This document shows, one piece after another, positions 11,820-48,789 of a stretch of DNA of 64,000 nucleotides. Location: NCBI GenBank assembly GCA_003993805.1, contig RSEF01000020.1, forward strand, positions 2,747,873 to 2,811,872, in the 5' to 3' direction. Every line of letters begins with the position of its first letter. Position 1 is the first letter of the stretch. The notes beneath the pieces were generated by a model. The model was not told the origin of the DNA, ran no database searches, and saw only the letters and a list, made by a program, of their open reading frames with translations. Position numbers and translations under genes: made by a program. Source of the stretch: Himantopus leucocephalus (Eukaryota; Chordata; Aves; Charadriiformes; Recurvirostridae).

Positions 11820-12090
11820 TGCGCAGAGCCCCTGGAGCAGTGTACACAGCCCCACAGCAACGCACGGAGCCCCCTGGAGCAGTGTACAGAGCCCCAGAGC
11901 AACGCGCAGAGCCCCTGGAGCATTATACAGAGCCCCTGGAGCAGCGCACACAGCCCCACAGCAATGCACAGAGGCCCCGGAGCAGTGTACAGAGCCCCAG
12001 AGCAATGCACAGAGCTCCTGGAGCAACGTATAGAGCCCCCAGAGCACGGTGCGCAGCCCCTGAGCAAGGCACAGAGCCCCAAGAGGCGCG
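11820..12090 (+). repeat. 21-bp minisatellite in MTCL2 3' UTR
   Basis: About 13 copies of units such as AGCCCCTGGAGCAGTGTACAG, 20-22 bp each, alternating CTGGAGCA and CAGAGCA/ACAGCA variants, which suggests a higher-order dimer of about 41 bp. Inside the inferred 3' UTR. Confidence 0.85.
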
Positions 12091-13452
12091 GGCACCTGCA
12101 GGGAGCTCCATCTGGGTGAATCCCTGCCCGGCCCCTGGCAGGCAGCTCGGAAATAGGTCAGGCAGCCTCCTCTAAAATTGCTGTTCTCTCCTGGGGCTGC
12201 GCAGGGGCACCAGCGCTGCTCTGCGTGGGGCTGGGACGCAGCTCCCCAGCCCCAGGAGCTCTGCATCGCCACCGGGGCTGCGGCTGCTGCTCCCCTCCCT
12301 CCCCGGATAAGGCTTTTTCTGGTGGTGACCGAGGGCCGCGTGGCGCAGACCACGCTGCAGCCTCCCAACCCACAATCTCTTAATCCAATTGGTGCATCTC
12401 CAATGTAGCTCATTTCGGTATTTTTAAAATGCACTTGGTTTTACATTGCAGGCTGTCCGGAGTTGGGCAGAGCCAAAAATGGAAAGGGGGGAAAAAAAAA
12501 AAAAGAGAAACAAAAAAGAAATATGTATATTCAGCACTTGGAGGAGCAAATAACTACAAGTGGCCCCAGGCAGGGAGGTGGGTGTGATGCAGGGGGGACA
12601 CCACAGCTGCGGCCCCTCGGGATGGTGGCAGGCGATACGCGTGTACGAGTGTGCACACACACGCACACGCCGTCCTGCCCCACGCTCTGCGCCCAGCGAC
12701 CCTGTCCCTGCAGCTGGAGGAGCCGGGGGGACTGCCCGGACCCTGCCCAGCAATGAAGGACCTCAGCAGCCCCCCCAGAACGGAAGGGTGGCCAGGGAGG
12801 GTCCCCACAGCCAGCCCAGCCTGGGTGACCGCAGGGACCCTCCCCGCCTCCTTCCTGCCCGGAGAAGCACGTGTGGCCCTGTGGCTGATGCAACCGCGCC
12901 GCAATCGGGGCTGGCAGGGACGCATCGGAGCTGGGACAGGGCGGGCAGCGCTGGCAGCGGCCGCTGGGGCCGGAGCCAGCACCCTCCACCCGCGGGGGCC
13001 AACACAGCATCGCACCTCCATCCATCACATCCATACAGCATCCCTGCCCCAGCCCTGCCCTATCCACATGAGCAGCCACCCCCGACTGCTCTCCCCGTCT
13101 CGGGGCCCCGGCGAGCCCTCGGCATGGCGGGCTCTCAGCTGACATTCCCGGGGCGGTGGGCACCGGTGAGGACCCCCTGGTGCTGGCAGCGGCTCCGAGG
13201 GAGCGGGTCTCCGCACTGGCAGGAGGTGAAGCGGCCACCCCGGCGGGATGTCCCCACGCACCCCGGGGCTGCCGGCAGCCTCCACCAACGGCTCCACATC
13301 TGCTTCATAAGCGTCCCCGGGGGCGAGGGGACGGTTAGGAGACAGATGCGCCCGCGCCGCCTCCGAGAGGGGCCCCCGCGGGGCGTCAGCGCGGGCGCTC
13401 TTCCAGCAGGAGAGTGGATAGCAGGCACGCTGCGTCCCCCGGCCCCCCGTCC

Positions 13453-37930
<24,478 letters not shown>

Positions 37931-38164
37931 GTCCCGCTGCGCTGCGCTGGGCTCGGCCCCGGTCTGCGGCTGCGGCTGCGGCCCCGGCTCCGCCCGCCCC
38001 GCCGCCGGGCGGGGACGAGCGCGGGCGGCGAACAAAAGGCGGCGGAGGGGGGGAGTGGGGGGGAAGCGGCAGAGAGGGAGGGAGTTAGGGGGGCGGCCGT
38101 GCTGGCGGCAACAGCGACCCCTCCGCCCGCCCAGCGCCGCGCCGCCCGCTCCCACCCGCCCCCC

Positions 38165-38770
38165 CCGGGGCATCCCCGATGGATGAGGGGCACCCCGGGG
38201 CCGGGGGGCACCCCGGTGGGTAAGGGGTCCCCCGGGCATCTTCAGCAGCGCAGGTCCTTGGGGGTAACCTTGTGAGTGCAGGTCCCCCTCCAGCGCACTC
38301 CTATGGGTGAGGGTCCCTGAGGCATCCCTGGGGACAGGGGTCCCCTCATGTGTCCCCCGCAGAGCAGGTCACTGGGGCATCCCTGCGGGGGGGGTGGTGG
38401 TGGTGTCACCCCGGGGCATCCCGGTGGGTGGGGGTCCCTGGGACGCCCCTGAGGGTAAAGGGTCCCCCAGGGCAGGTCTGGGGAAGGGGGTCCCCAGGGC
38501 ATCCCCCCCAGTGCAAGTCCCCTGGGAGTCCCTGTAAGCACAGGTCCCGCGGGGCAGCCTCGGACATGAGTGTCCCCAGGGTACCGCGTGGGTAAGGGTC
38601 CCCGGGGCACACCCCTGGGTGGGGGTCCCCCAGGGCACCCCTGTAAGTGGTGGGCATCCTCAGAGGCAGAGGTCCCTCATGTACCCCATGGGTGGGATGT
38701 CCCTGGGGCCACTCTTGGTGAGGATCCCCTGAGGCCCCCCCACGGGTGGGGGTTCCCCGGGCCCCCCCAC
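38165..38770 (+). repeat. Minisatellite immediately upstream of the MTCL2 promoter
   Basis: Units of roughly 25-30 bp containing GGGGCATCCC, GGGTGGGGGTCC or CAGGGCATCC modules. The plus strand has many runs of four or more G (for example around 38390 and 38425), suitable for G-quadruplex formation. Confidence 0.75.
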
Positions 38771-39372
38771 CATCACGCTGCCCAGGGCCGGCTCCAGCTG
38801 CCTGCCAAGCAGTCGGGGTGCGCAGAACCCCGCACAGTGCCTCTCCGGGGTGAAGCCGTCAGCGGCGAGTGCCTGTGCGAGGCTGCTCCCACCCACCAGC
38901 CCGCGTCTCTCATACGTTAACAACCCGGCCCCAAACCCACTGCGAGCATCCGAAGGCTGCGTTTGAAAAATGCTCCTCTGTGCCTGCCCCCGTGCAGCAC
39001 GGCCGGCCGCGGCCTCGCAGCGGGAAGTGATGCTCAGCCGCCATGCTCAGAGCTCCCGTACCCCACATTTGGCTTTTAACGCTGGGCAGCACGGCCCCAC
39101 CGCAACAGCTTCTTTTCTCCAGGGGCAAACCTGAGCCTGGCCGAGGTACAGAGCCCACCGCACGCCTCAGTCAGCTTCTGCCCGAGGTAAACACATGTGG
39201 GGTTTATTATGGCACTGCCCAACACCCAGCCCCCTGCCCCCCCCACCCCCCCGAGACCCTCCTCAAGCACTGAGCACCCTGTGGGACATGGGGTGGAATT
39301 GCACCCCCCGCTCTCCCCTAAACCAGCCATGCATCCAGCGTAGGAAAATCAGGATTGTACAACAAACCCAGG

Positions 39373-39380
39373 CTTTTATT
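39373..39380 (-). terminator. Orphan poly(A) signal on the minus strand
   Basis: Minus strand reads TTTCTGCAATAAAAGCCTGG followed by GTTTGTTGTAC, a good hexamer plus GT-rich downstream element. It sits upstream of the MTCL2 promoter, so it would end a different, unidentified minus-strand transcript, or be chance. Confidence 0.3.
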
Positions 39381-42300
39381 GCAGAAACAGCTCCGTGCCG
39401 TTCGCAGCCTGAGCAAATGCCATAAATCTGGGGGGTGCCTCCGGCCACGGCTGGTTGAGTCCCTCCTGCGGCTCTGCGGGCACCCAGGTGGTGGCTCCAG
39501 CCACTAGGCAACGGCTGATGACCATGACAAGGGGGATGTGGGTGGAATAAGGGACTCCAGGAAGGTGAGGGGGGCTCAGTGCGCTGGCCCCACACCACAT
39601 CACAGCCACTGCACTGTGGCAATGCCCGCAGGCGCTCCTGCCCCACCTAGGCTGAATCGCAGTCACCGGTAGGCTGTTTTCCAGGCTCTGGCGTATCGCC
39701 TGATCCCACACCTTGCAGGAAGGCAGGTTGAGCTGTCACAGGTCCCATCCTGCAGCCTGGGGCACGAGGGATGGCTGGAGGGCAGCGTGGAGCTGCCTTT
39801 CTGTACCTGCTGCAGAGCGACACGTGCCCAGAGCTAACGGGAGGGCTGCTCTCCCCACGGCCTCGCAGCATCATTAGCGGAGCTATGATTCAGCCCTGCT
39901 GCATGACTGCACATGCCCCTGCATGGGACTTCAGGCCCTGACCAACAAGTGCTGCGCTCATTAACAAAGATCATTATTTTTCCTCTGAGCAGCGGTTAAT
40001 TGCGTAATGCGAGGCACCCCGTGGGCTGCCCTCGTGGAGCCACACGGCAGCAGGGGAGTGAGGGAAGGAGGCAGCCTGTCCCCAGCCTCATCATCCTTGG
40101 GGACAGCCTCCAGCATGACATAAGGATAGGGCACATGATGTGGCCCCAAAACTGGTCAGGGCTAAGCACAGAGTAAAACGGCTTTCCTAGAGAGCAGCCT
40201 CCCTTCTCCCAGGATCTGGCTGGTGTCATCACCCGCCACCCCCTCACTGGACCTGGGGACGCATCCCTGCACCCCCAGCCTCCCTCTGGCTTATCCCCAC
40301 TCCTGTCCAGGTGGCCTCAGGTTGTGCACCCAATGGTGAGTGTGAGTCTCACCACAGCGGGGCGTGCATCCAGCGCTGCACGTGCATCCCGTGACAGGCA
40401 TATTGCACCTTTGCAGCACAGTGAGCTGGCAACAGGCTTTGGAGGCAGGCGAGGGCTGAGCCAGACCCGTTCTGGGACCGCTGCCTGGGGGACAACTGCT
40501 CAAAGGCAGAAACAGGTTTGGGGTGGAAGCAGGAGGGATATTAACAGACCTCAAAACATCCCCTGGGGCTGGAGGCAATGCAGGCAGCCAGGTTTAGAGC
40601 TGAGCCAATGTTGCCCTGGGCCAGGCGCCTGGTCCTGCGCTCACCATCCCCTTGGCACGGCCATGGAGATGCGCTGGAGGACACAGAGCCTTCCATGGCC
40701 AGGGTCGTGCCAACCGATCTCATTGATGGTCTGTTGTAGTGGCTGGTCTTGAACTAGCTGCTCCCAGGAGAATTATTCAATAAATTTGAATTAAATGCAG
40801 GCGGGCAGCTTTCTGAAGCCTCTGAAAGAAAAGCAATGAGCTTAACCAGCCCCTTGGGCCCTCGGGAGGTCTGGCCGGCAGCCAGCCGGAGCCAGGATTC
40901 GGCGCATCCCTGAGCAGAGCAGAGGAAAGAGTCCGCTCATCGGTGTCTGCACCACTGGAGACGGGGCTCCAGCCCTCCCAGGGGCCACCGGCGAGGTAGC
41001 CAGAGGGAACATCACTCCTCTGCACCGCAGAGGGTTCCTGGTGGGTGCTGGCTCCTGGCACAGGGACATCAACCCTGCAGATCCCAGCCACAACCTCACC
41101 AGGGTTGCACTGGAGTCGATCCTACCATGCTTGGTGTGGACAAGGGCAGAAGCACCCCAGGGGTGCAGAGGGACATATCCAAAAATATGTATCCCGAGTG
41201 CAAAGGGCAGAGCCCAGGTGGGCACCGGGAAGCAGCAGCAGGTTTTCACACCTGAACACCTTGCTGGATCAGGCCCTGGGTTCTGCACGCTGTCTGCTCC
41301 TTCTCCTTTGGCTCTCAGTGGCAGCACCGACTTCGCTCCGGACTTCTGATGAGGCTGTCAAGTGCATTTTGGGTTAAGATGCTAAAAACCTTGTAGCAAA
41401 GTACATGCTGGCCCAATCTATGTTGGCCAAAGCCAAGAAAACCCCATAAGTAGATGATCCTATAATTTCTTAGGGGGGAAAAAGGTTCAGAAATGCTTAG
41501 CCAATATTCAACATCCCCCTTGTTCAAACAACATTTAAATCTGATATTAAGCACTTCATATATATACACACACTATTTGAATGACAAATATTCTGATTGT
41601 GTTATTTTTAAACACCTGCATGCACTACCTAGTGCCATGCTTCCCCCTCCCCAGCACTGCTTTCACTGATGGGGTTTTTGCTGCCAGAGAGGGTCCTGGA
41701 TAGGGACACGCAGTCAAGGGCACAGCCAGCATCCCAGGGGAGGGGACAGTGTGTGTGGCCTGCCATGCCATGCTTACACCTGGGGGTATCACTCTGCTTT
41801 CCAGCTGCAGCACATCTGCTTGCAGAGCTGCTTGACATGATGTTGCATCAAGGACAGTCTGCGGCAACCATAGCAACGGGGCTGCCTTGGTTTTCCACCT
41901 TTCCCAGCAAAAGTGATTCTGATTTCTCCCAAATTTGCTGCTGCCTGAGAGATACCAGCAAAAACCTCTGGCCAGGCAGGAGAGCGGGGCTGATCTGCCC
42001 CTGGGGAAGGTACCCAGGTTCGGGCTCTGCTGTCCCGTGTCGGGTGAGGACGCTGGTGCTGGGCCCCGAGAGCAGCTCGGCAAGCTCCAGGCACTCCCAC
42101 TGCCACCAGCCCGAGCCTCTGCAGAGCCCTGAGCTGCATCCCAAACCCTGGCTCTCTGCATCCAGCAGGGTGGAAGCACTGCCTACCCGCACCAACAGCT
42201 TGGATCTTGCAAGAGGAAGGAGGAAGAGCAATTAAGAGCCAAGCATCCAAACGTCTCTGGGGCCAACAGCACCCTGTAAGCAGACAGCAGCACCAGCACA

Positions 42301-43499
42301 GCATTGTGCAACAGAGCACGGTGGTGTTGCCCACTGAAATGGCTGCTGGGGTTTGGAGATGGGGGCCCTGTGTCCAGGAACGGTCACAGGTATTTAAGGT
42401 TTCCATGGCACACCACCAGCACCTCACTGACCTGCAGTAAGGTATTAAGAAATGCAAAGATGAACAAAACACAAGACACCTTGGACTCCCCTTCCCTGGC
42501 CCTGGGCTGTACCCACTCCTGTGCCAACTGGTGTCAGGGCTGCTGCAGCTGTGGCACCCACCAGTCCAGCTCCAGCTCAGCCTGGCCACCAGCCCCGCAG
42601 CCTCTCCCCGAGCCAATCCCACCTCCCAGCATCGTGGGCTTCACAGCTCATGCTCTCCTGTCATCACTGTGGTTCCTCACCCTGCCCTTGGTGCAGCTCC
42701 CGGAGCTGCGCAGAGCCCCCCCCGCAGCCTGCCCTCCCCTTACGGTGTGGTCCAGGGGGGCTCCAGGCTGTTTTGGTGCTGCTCAGTGTTCCCGCTCTCT
42801 CTGCGGCAGTGCTCCTGGGAGCTGCTTTTGGGGGGGGCTTTGCTTTTGGGGTACCAAGCCACCACACTCAGGTCCAGGCTGCACTCCCCTTGCGCAGCTT
42901 TCCTCTCCCACACACCGAGAAATCTGGCTCTGCAACAGCAGCAGCACGGGAGGGGAAGGTCAGGTCCAGATACAGGCAGCACACTGAGCTGGCTGTCTCC
43001 AACACCGCTGACACTGCAGTGTGGCAGGATGGGGGTATTCATGAGGAGTAACGGAAAAATTTGCTCCAGAAACCCAACACAGCACTCGCCACATTTCACC
43101 CATGTTTACCGCGTGGGCCCCGAGGGAACAGCCACTGCACTGTGAGCCAGGACCCCCCAGCAGGCAACCTGGCTGCCCAGGCTGGAGGTTGGTACCTGGG
43201 TCCAGGAAGGGTCATGAGGATTTAGGGCATCAGAGCGGTCCCCCAAGCTGCTGAGGGCATCTCCCAGGCTGCCTGCTCCCCTAGCTCAACTTCACGGGAG
43301 ATGCTCTGGTTGGGACAGGGGCAAGGACATCACCGTGGGCCAGCAGGTCCTTCCACCTATGAGCCTTCTCCTGGCCCCACACCCCAAAGCGAAGCAAGGT
43401 CCTTAGCAAGCACAGATAGGGATCTGCAATAAACATGCAAAACGGTGTTTTCTGCCCATTTCTCCCGGGGCTGCTGGCTGACGGAGCTGCGGGGCTGCA

Positions 43500-43513
43500 T
43501 TGCCACCTGGTGA
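43500..43513 (-). promoter_or_regulatory. Possible CTCF site
   Basis: Minus strand TCACCAGGTGGCAA agrees with the CTCF core at about 12 of 14 positions, close to the GC/AT composition boundary. Confidence 0.25.
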
Positions 43514-43953
43514 CCATGTGGAATAGCGCAGCTGCCTTTGAGCTGCTGCTGGCGGTGCCTCAAGCAGAGCAGCATCCAGGGTGCGACACGAGTGCCTTCC
43601 AAACAGCTTACTGAAACGACGCTTCTCAGCACGCTGCAGAGACAGGAGTACTTGCACATCATTATACATATAATTTTATTATGCTTTTATTTATACGTAA
43701 TTGTGATGCAAAGTTGCTTCACCCTCCATCCAGTTTTTTTTTAATTTATATTTTGCATCCCCATACCCAAAACCTTCGGTGTTTTTGTGCCTTTTCCCCA
43801 GGAACAGCGAGGGCAGAGACCACAGCTCTGCTAGTGCACTGCCCAGAGACTGGCACCCCGCTTTGGGCACTGCCAGCGGCACGCTAGCAAGAGAAAAAGG
43901 TCTTCCTTTGGTTCCCATCTCACTGACAGAGATGCGGCATGGACACTGTGACA

Positions 43954-44053
43954 NNNNNNNNNNNNNNNNNNNNNNNNNNNNNNNNNNNNNNNNNNNNNNN
44001 NNNNNNNNNNNNNNNNNNNNNNNNNNNNNNNNNNNNNNNNNNNNNNNNNNNNN
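43954..44053. other. Assembly gap, 100 N
   Basis: Exactly 100 N at the transition from GC-rich to AT-rich sequence. The left flank ends CACTGTGACA and the right flank starts CCATATTCACTGTCACATTC, so a short repeat or hairpin may have broken the assembly. Confidence 0.99.
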
Positions 44054-44469
44054 CCATATTCACTGTCACATTCGCATTGTGCGTTTGCAATGAGTACGGA
44101 GTAGTGGGATTATTTTGGTTTATATACAGGAGGATTTCCAGCTCCATGTTTTCTCCATGCGCTCGGTAATGATACACCCAGCAACGCTCTTGTGTCCTCT
44201 CTCTCCTATTTATCTCCACGTGGGCAAAAGGCCACCCGTGCTGTGGTGAGTTGGTGGCATCGAGGCACAAATGCCTGGCTGGGCACCGGGAACTACAGGC
44301 AGGCAAGCAGCCACGAGGTGAATACCATCCTGCAGGGCCCTATCTTGCACTTCTCTGCCGGCAGACGGGCCAAGCAAAAAGCCCTGGCGAGCAAAACAAA
44401 TCCTTTCTGCGGAGCAGCACGTTGTGCAGGTCTGGCTCGGTACAAAATGATATTGATCCCACGTTAAGG

Positions 44470-46500
44470 CATTTAAGAATGGCTGCAATACAAAGAAATA
44501 AATGTCACACTCATAAATAAGAGCTGAACTAATTTTAATTACCCCTGCAAGATAATTAGAAGATATTACAGCCCTGGGTCCACGTACTCCCTGCTCGAAA
44601 TAAATAATTTGGCAAGCAGATAGCCCCTTTCTGCTCTATTTGTATTTGTTTTTTGCAGCATTTCAAGGGGCATAGCAGTAATATTGGATGGAAATGAGAA
44701 AGATGCTTATAGCATGAATTGTGCTTTCCTACAATGCACCCAGAAAAAGCTCTTTCCTCATTCCATATCAATCAAAAAAGCTAAAGATAGAGGGCAGGGA
44801 AACAGAGCCTTAAGCTTTTAGGAGCAATCTTTCTAAACTTGCTATCCCATACTGCTTTTTTTTAATTAAAAATTTATCCTCCAAATTACTTCTGGTTTCC
44901 ATCCGAATTTGGCTTTCATTTACCTTTCAGACTGGCATCTATTTGAGCAAGTAGAGCAGCGCGGAGAGAGGTGGGGGGGTCGGTCTCACGATCAGCGTGT
45001 GTCTTCCCTGTTTACCTACATCCTTTCATCTCACTCCTCTGCTGCATATGCTTAGCATCTGGCTGCTAACCAAACACGTTTGACTACTGTCTGCAAATAA
45101 CATGATTCCAAATATAAAATATTCTGTGACTCACATTAATTACAAAAAGAAAACGAACAAAAAAAAAAAGAAAAAAGGAGGGTTTTAATGAACTGGAAGT
45201 TTTCCTGGGAAGATGAAGCGATCTGTCTGATTGCCATGAGCCAACTAAAGAAAAAAAAATAAATCCACAGAGGAGGAGAGAAGTCTCAATTATAGTACAA
45301 AAGGCAGTGCGCTATGTGTTTTAGATAATAGATTTAAAATTATACTGAGTCAGCCTCAGCCATGGCAAAACAGCTGGGGGTCGTAGGCTCAGCCGCTGCA
45401 GAGGGACTCGGAGGGGTTTAAGAACGAGGTGTGAAGATGCTCTTCTGACAGCCAGGTGCTGCTGAGGCAGCCTCAGCCCGCCCCGCGGCGGGGAAACCTT
45501 GCGGCGTCCCCGTTACCTCTGCTGCTGGGGACCGCTGAGCACCGTCGCAAGCACCCATGGTTTGCAGTACTCTCTGATTGCATCCCACCCTGCCTCCCTC
45601 CGTGCCCTTTACCAAAGCGGAGAATAAGCTCGATTTCTTTGCTGGCATTTGGCAATGTAGATATTAACCCGTTTTAAATTTATTTTGCGCACCCACGTCT
45701 CTTAAAGGTTGGGGTATCACGTCAAATTACTGCGGCTGCCCTTTCTTCTGTGCTCCCAGGTTAAAATGGTGACTTTTCTCCGGCACCCAAAAACATGCCC
45801 TCTCCCAAGGCCGGCTGGGCTACTTGTTCCCAGGGAAGTCTGGAACCCTCATAAAAAAAAGCAGCTCCGTGTTTGGCACATGGAGAAGGTCACACTTGAT
45901 GAGATAAGAAATGTTATTTTCAAGCTCATAGTCAAGTCTTGCAAATAATTACAAAATAGAGCTCTATATTTATGTAGCTTAGTGTTATTTTAACTTGCAT
46001 TGATCAACGCTTGCTTCCAATCTAATGCATGAAAAATTCTATCAAGGATAATGCTCATTCACTGCGAATCTCGGTTAGAAATAGATCCTCAGGTGATACA
46101 TCCATGATGAGCCATTTTAAAGTGGGTATTATATGCCTCTCAAAGCCTTTCGGGAGGGAGGAGGAAAAAAAGTACTTTGAGACAATAGCGAGCTGATTCA
46201 ATAGCTGCACATGAGAAAGGCAGGCTCGTGGCGCAGGCTCGTGGCGCAGCCTCTGCGATACAGGGCGAGCATCGCGGCGCTTTCATGAAATGCAAACGAT
46301 TCAGATGAAACGAGGGGAAGAACTAAGAGAAAGTAAGGACAGGCCCGGCAAAGGCCAATTAAAATGAGATGGATGCAAATCTTTGCGGGAATTTGGAAGG
46401 AAACGAGGACTGCACCGTTCCATCGCTGCTGCTGCTCGCAGTTGTTTGCTTTCAGATTGACAGCTGGGACAGGTAGCCGGAGTGTTGATCTCTTCTAAAA
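44470..46500. promoter_or_regulatory. AT-rich block, candidate conserved non-coding elements
   Basis: Low-GC, apparently repeat-free sequence with words typical of developmental enhancers: ATTGATCAACG, GACAATAG, ATGCAAACGATT (octamer-like), TAATTACCCC-type and TTTAATTAC sites. A short direct repeat GGCTCGTGGCGCA (two copies) occurs at about 46221-46248. No coding exon seen. Confidence 0.3.
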
Positions 46501-46503
46501 AAA

Positions 46504-46710
46504 ATGCATGTTTTTGTGGTCTCTCTGGGACTGTTTAACAGACCTACAAGGCTGGATGAAGCAGAGACACGTCTTCCAAATCAGGTACTAGATCAGGCTT
46601 CCTCTACAAACACTGGCAGTCCTCAGTTAACTGGTTTTATCCAAGAAGGTAACAACCGAAAGGTGCCTTTCACCCTTCTCCTAAAAACTACGGTCAAAAT
46701 AAAGGACAGG
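46504..46710 (+). other. Exon-like open frame with strong donor
   Basis: Plus-strand frame MHVFVVSLGLFNRPTRLDEA... ends at GGACAG|GTAAGTGG, a near-perfect splice donor, with a weaker internal donor-like CAG|GTACTA near 46584. It could be an exon of a non-coding RNA or a small gene; no family was recognised and no clear acceptor upstream was defined. Confidence 0.2.
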
Positions 46711-48144
46711 TAAGTGGTTCGCTTTAAAAGGTCACGCTAGATTGTCTCATCTGTATCGCAGTACGTGAGCCTCTCTGCTTGAGCTAGGAGCTGCTTTTGC
46801 AAGTGAAAGCAATAAAACGTGCATCCAAAAGCTACGCCGTCCCAAATACCACCTGCGGATGAGTGTGTGACACAGAGCGGTGGCACAGCTGACAGGCAAA
46901 AAACACGAAGACCTTTTGGGAGCTCAGCTCAGCCGCTGGGTCTCCACCCTGAGCCCCACACAACATCTGCCCTGGACACTGTGAATATCCCCCCAGTACA
47001 AACTGGGTGTGGAAACCCTCCATTGAGTTAATCGTCGCTGAATGAAACCATTTTTTTCCTTAATGCCCTCTGCTATTGAAGTAGTTCATGATTAGGAAGG
47101 GGTGAGACAGCGAGGATATAATTAGAAGTGCATTCATCACTCCTGCTGGTAATTGTTTTCTAAGAACGCATAAAAAGAGAAATGATTGCTTTCTGGAGGG
47201 CCTCGTCGCGCGGCAGGTACCAGTCACAAATCGCGTGAAGCTGGTGAGCCCAGCCCCGTCCCTGGCGGTGTTCATCTCCACGATGGACCCCACCGCTCCG
47301 TGCCCACGGGGGACGCGGGTGCAATGGTAATTAAAACAAGACCCCATCGAGAGAGACTTATGGGGCTGGGAGGAAAACGCCTGTGGTCACAGCCTGGCCC
47401 CAGCGCTTCCAGTCGCTTTCTGAACTGCCGAAACCTGGGACATCTGCGAAGTGGAAAAGCAAAGGAAAAGAACAGAAAATGAAGCAAATTAGTTTCTTCA
47501 GATTTAGGATTCGGCCTCCACCTTCATTGCAACAGCATGCATCAAACCAAATGTGTTTTAGATAACTGTGACTGAAAATGATGTGTTTCTAGATCTGGCA
47601 GGGAAGGGTTTAAAAGTCTCCCTGTAAAAATGAGGCCAGTTGATCTGCGCCTTGGCTGTTTATCACACAAAATCAAAGTGGGTGAATCAAAATGGCAACA
47701 CTCGCTACCGGCTGCAGAGTGCCTCTTATCAGTGCCCCGATGCTCACGCCTGCGCTGCAGTTTATCTTCTACTGGGTGGCCCAAAACGGGGTGCAGATGT
47801 GGTCTAACGATGACTGAGAAAGGGGTAAGTTCTTCCTTTGATTTGCTCCCGTTCCTGTGGCCACAGCAGGGACTCCCACCCAGGGCTGCTACAGGGGGGT
47901 AATGATGATGTTTGATGATAATGTTTGATAATGATAATAATGATGTTAAATGGAGCAGGATCTTGCCCCTAACCCTAACCCTGTCCACCCTCCCCTATGT
48001 GATGGGGCTGCACCGGCACTCCCCTGCCTGCTGGCTGCAAAAGCCCCTACGAGCCCCTAGAAATAATTAAAAGTACCAGTCTGGATTTAAGGACATACAC
48101 ACACACACCCTCAAACTATAAACAAATGCACAAGCCCCCACCCC

Positions 48145-48163
48145 ATAAATAAATAAATAAATA
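48145..48163 (+). repeat. (ATAA)n microsatellite
   Basis: About 4.75 perfect tetranucleotide units. Confidence 0.9.
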
Positions 48164-48789
48164 GCATATTGCCCCCCAGGCAAATCAGAGCAAAAGATCA
48201 AACCAGAACAGACAAATAGCTAAACCCCCCCCAAGTATTAGGAATCCCCCACCCTCCAAAGCCTATGTCATACATTACAGAGCCACCAAGAAACTGTCAA
48301 AAATTGAAACTATTGGCAAAAGTAATTGAAAGTCATTGCTCATAGATTTGAAGGCAAGGAAAGATTTTGGTCCCGAACAGGGGGTTCTGCAAGGTTTAGG
48401 TCTCGAAACTGCAAGGTTCAGTGCGACTCTGCTTGCTGTCCCTTTGTCCCCGTGCAGCACGCTGGGTGTGGGGGGTGGCGGGGGACAGGGGACCCCGCTT
48501 GGCGTGGGTGGCTGCGGTGGCCGGCTGCGGGGGTGAACAGCATCCTGATGAGGACTATCCTCCCGCCGCGTGCCCGCCTGGCCAGGAACGTGGACCACAA
48601 CCTCGTAACTTGTTCTTGCCTTTGTCCTGCTCCCGTGCTCTGCAGAAAGGTTGGGTTTTTCTGGAAAATTGGGGTATTTGTGGAAAAACACCTGGGAGGA
48701 GCAGCTATGGCAAGCAAATGCTTCTGCTGGCAGGCTGAGGGCAGGTCGCTCGCACAGCCTGGTGATGGCAGACCCTCGGGCCACGCGAT

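Larger units (their letters stand above)
10900..13452 (-). other. MTCL2: MTCL2 proximal 3' UTR
   Basis: Sequence from the stop codon to the first good poly(A) signal. It contains a short CA/TG-rich tract near 12650, an A-rich tract near 12485, the 21-bp minisatellite at 11820-12090, an AT-rich block at 11240-11430 with two Pumilio-type sites, and the AATAAA at 10924-10919. The extent is inferred; no transcript data were available. Confidence 0.6.
38780..43600. other. GC-rich upstream flank of MTCL2, no gene recognised
   Basis: No TLD-domain motifs expected for TLDC2, the divergent neighbour of MTCL2 in human, were seen on either strand. A 3'-end-like motif (AATAAA plus downstream GGGTTTGTTGT) lies on the minus strand near 39370. 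Confidence 0.6.

Noticed and set aside
11402..12082. Leu/Cys-rich 226-codon frame on the minus strand
   Set aside because: Driven by the 21-bp minisatellite inside the MTCL2 3' UTR.
37931..38239. Upstream in-frame extension of MTCL2 beginning at 38239
   Set aside because: The frame is open only because the region is GC-rich. The homologous start (MEAAPAEQ, human MEAPAAEP) is at 37930 and the extension enters a minisatellite.
47967..47985. Telomere-like CCCTAACCCTAACCC
   Set aside because: Only about two and a half units, too short to call an interstitial telomere.
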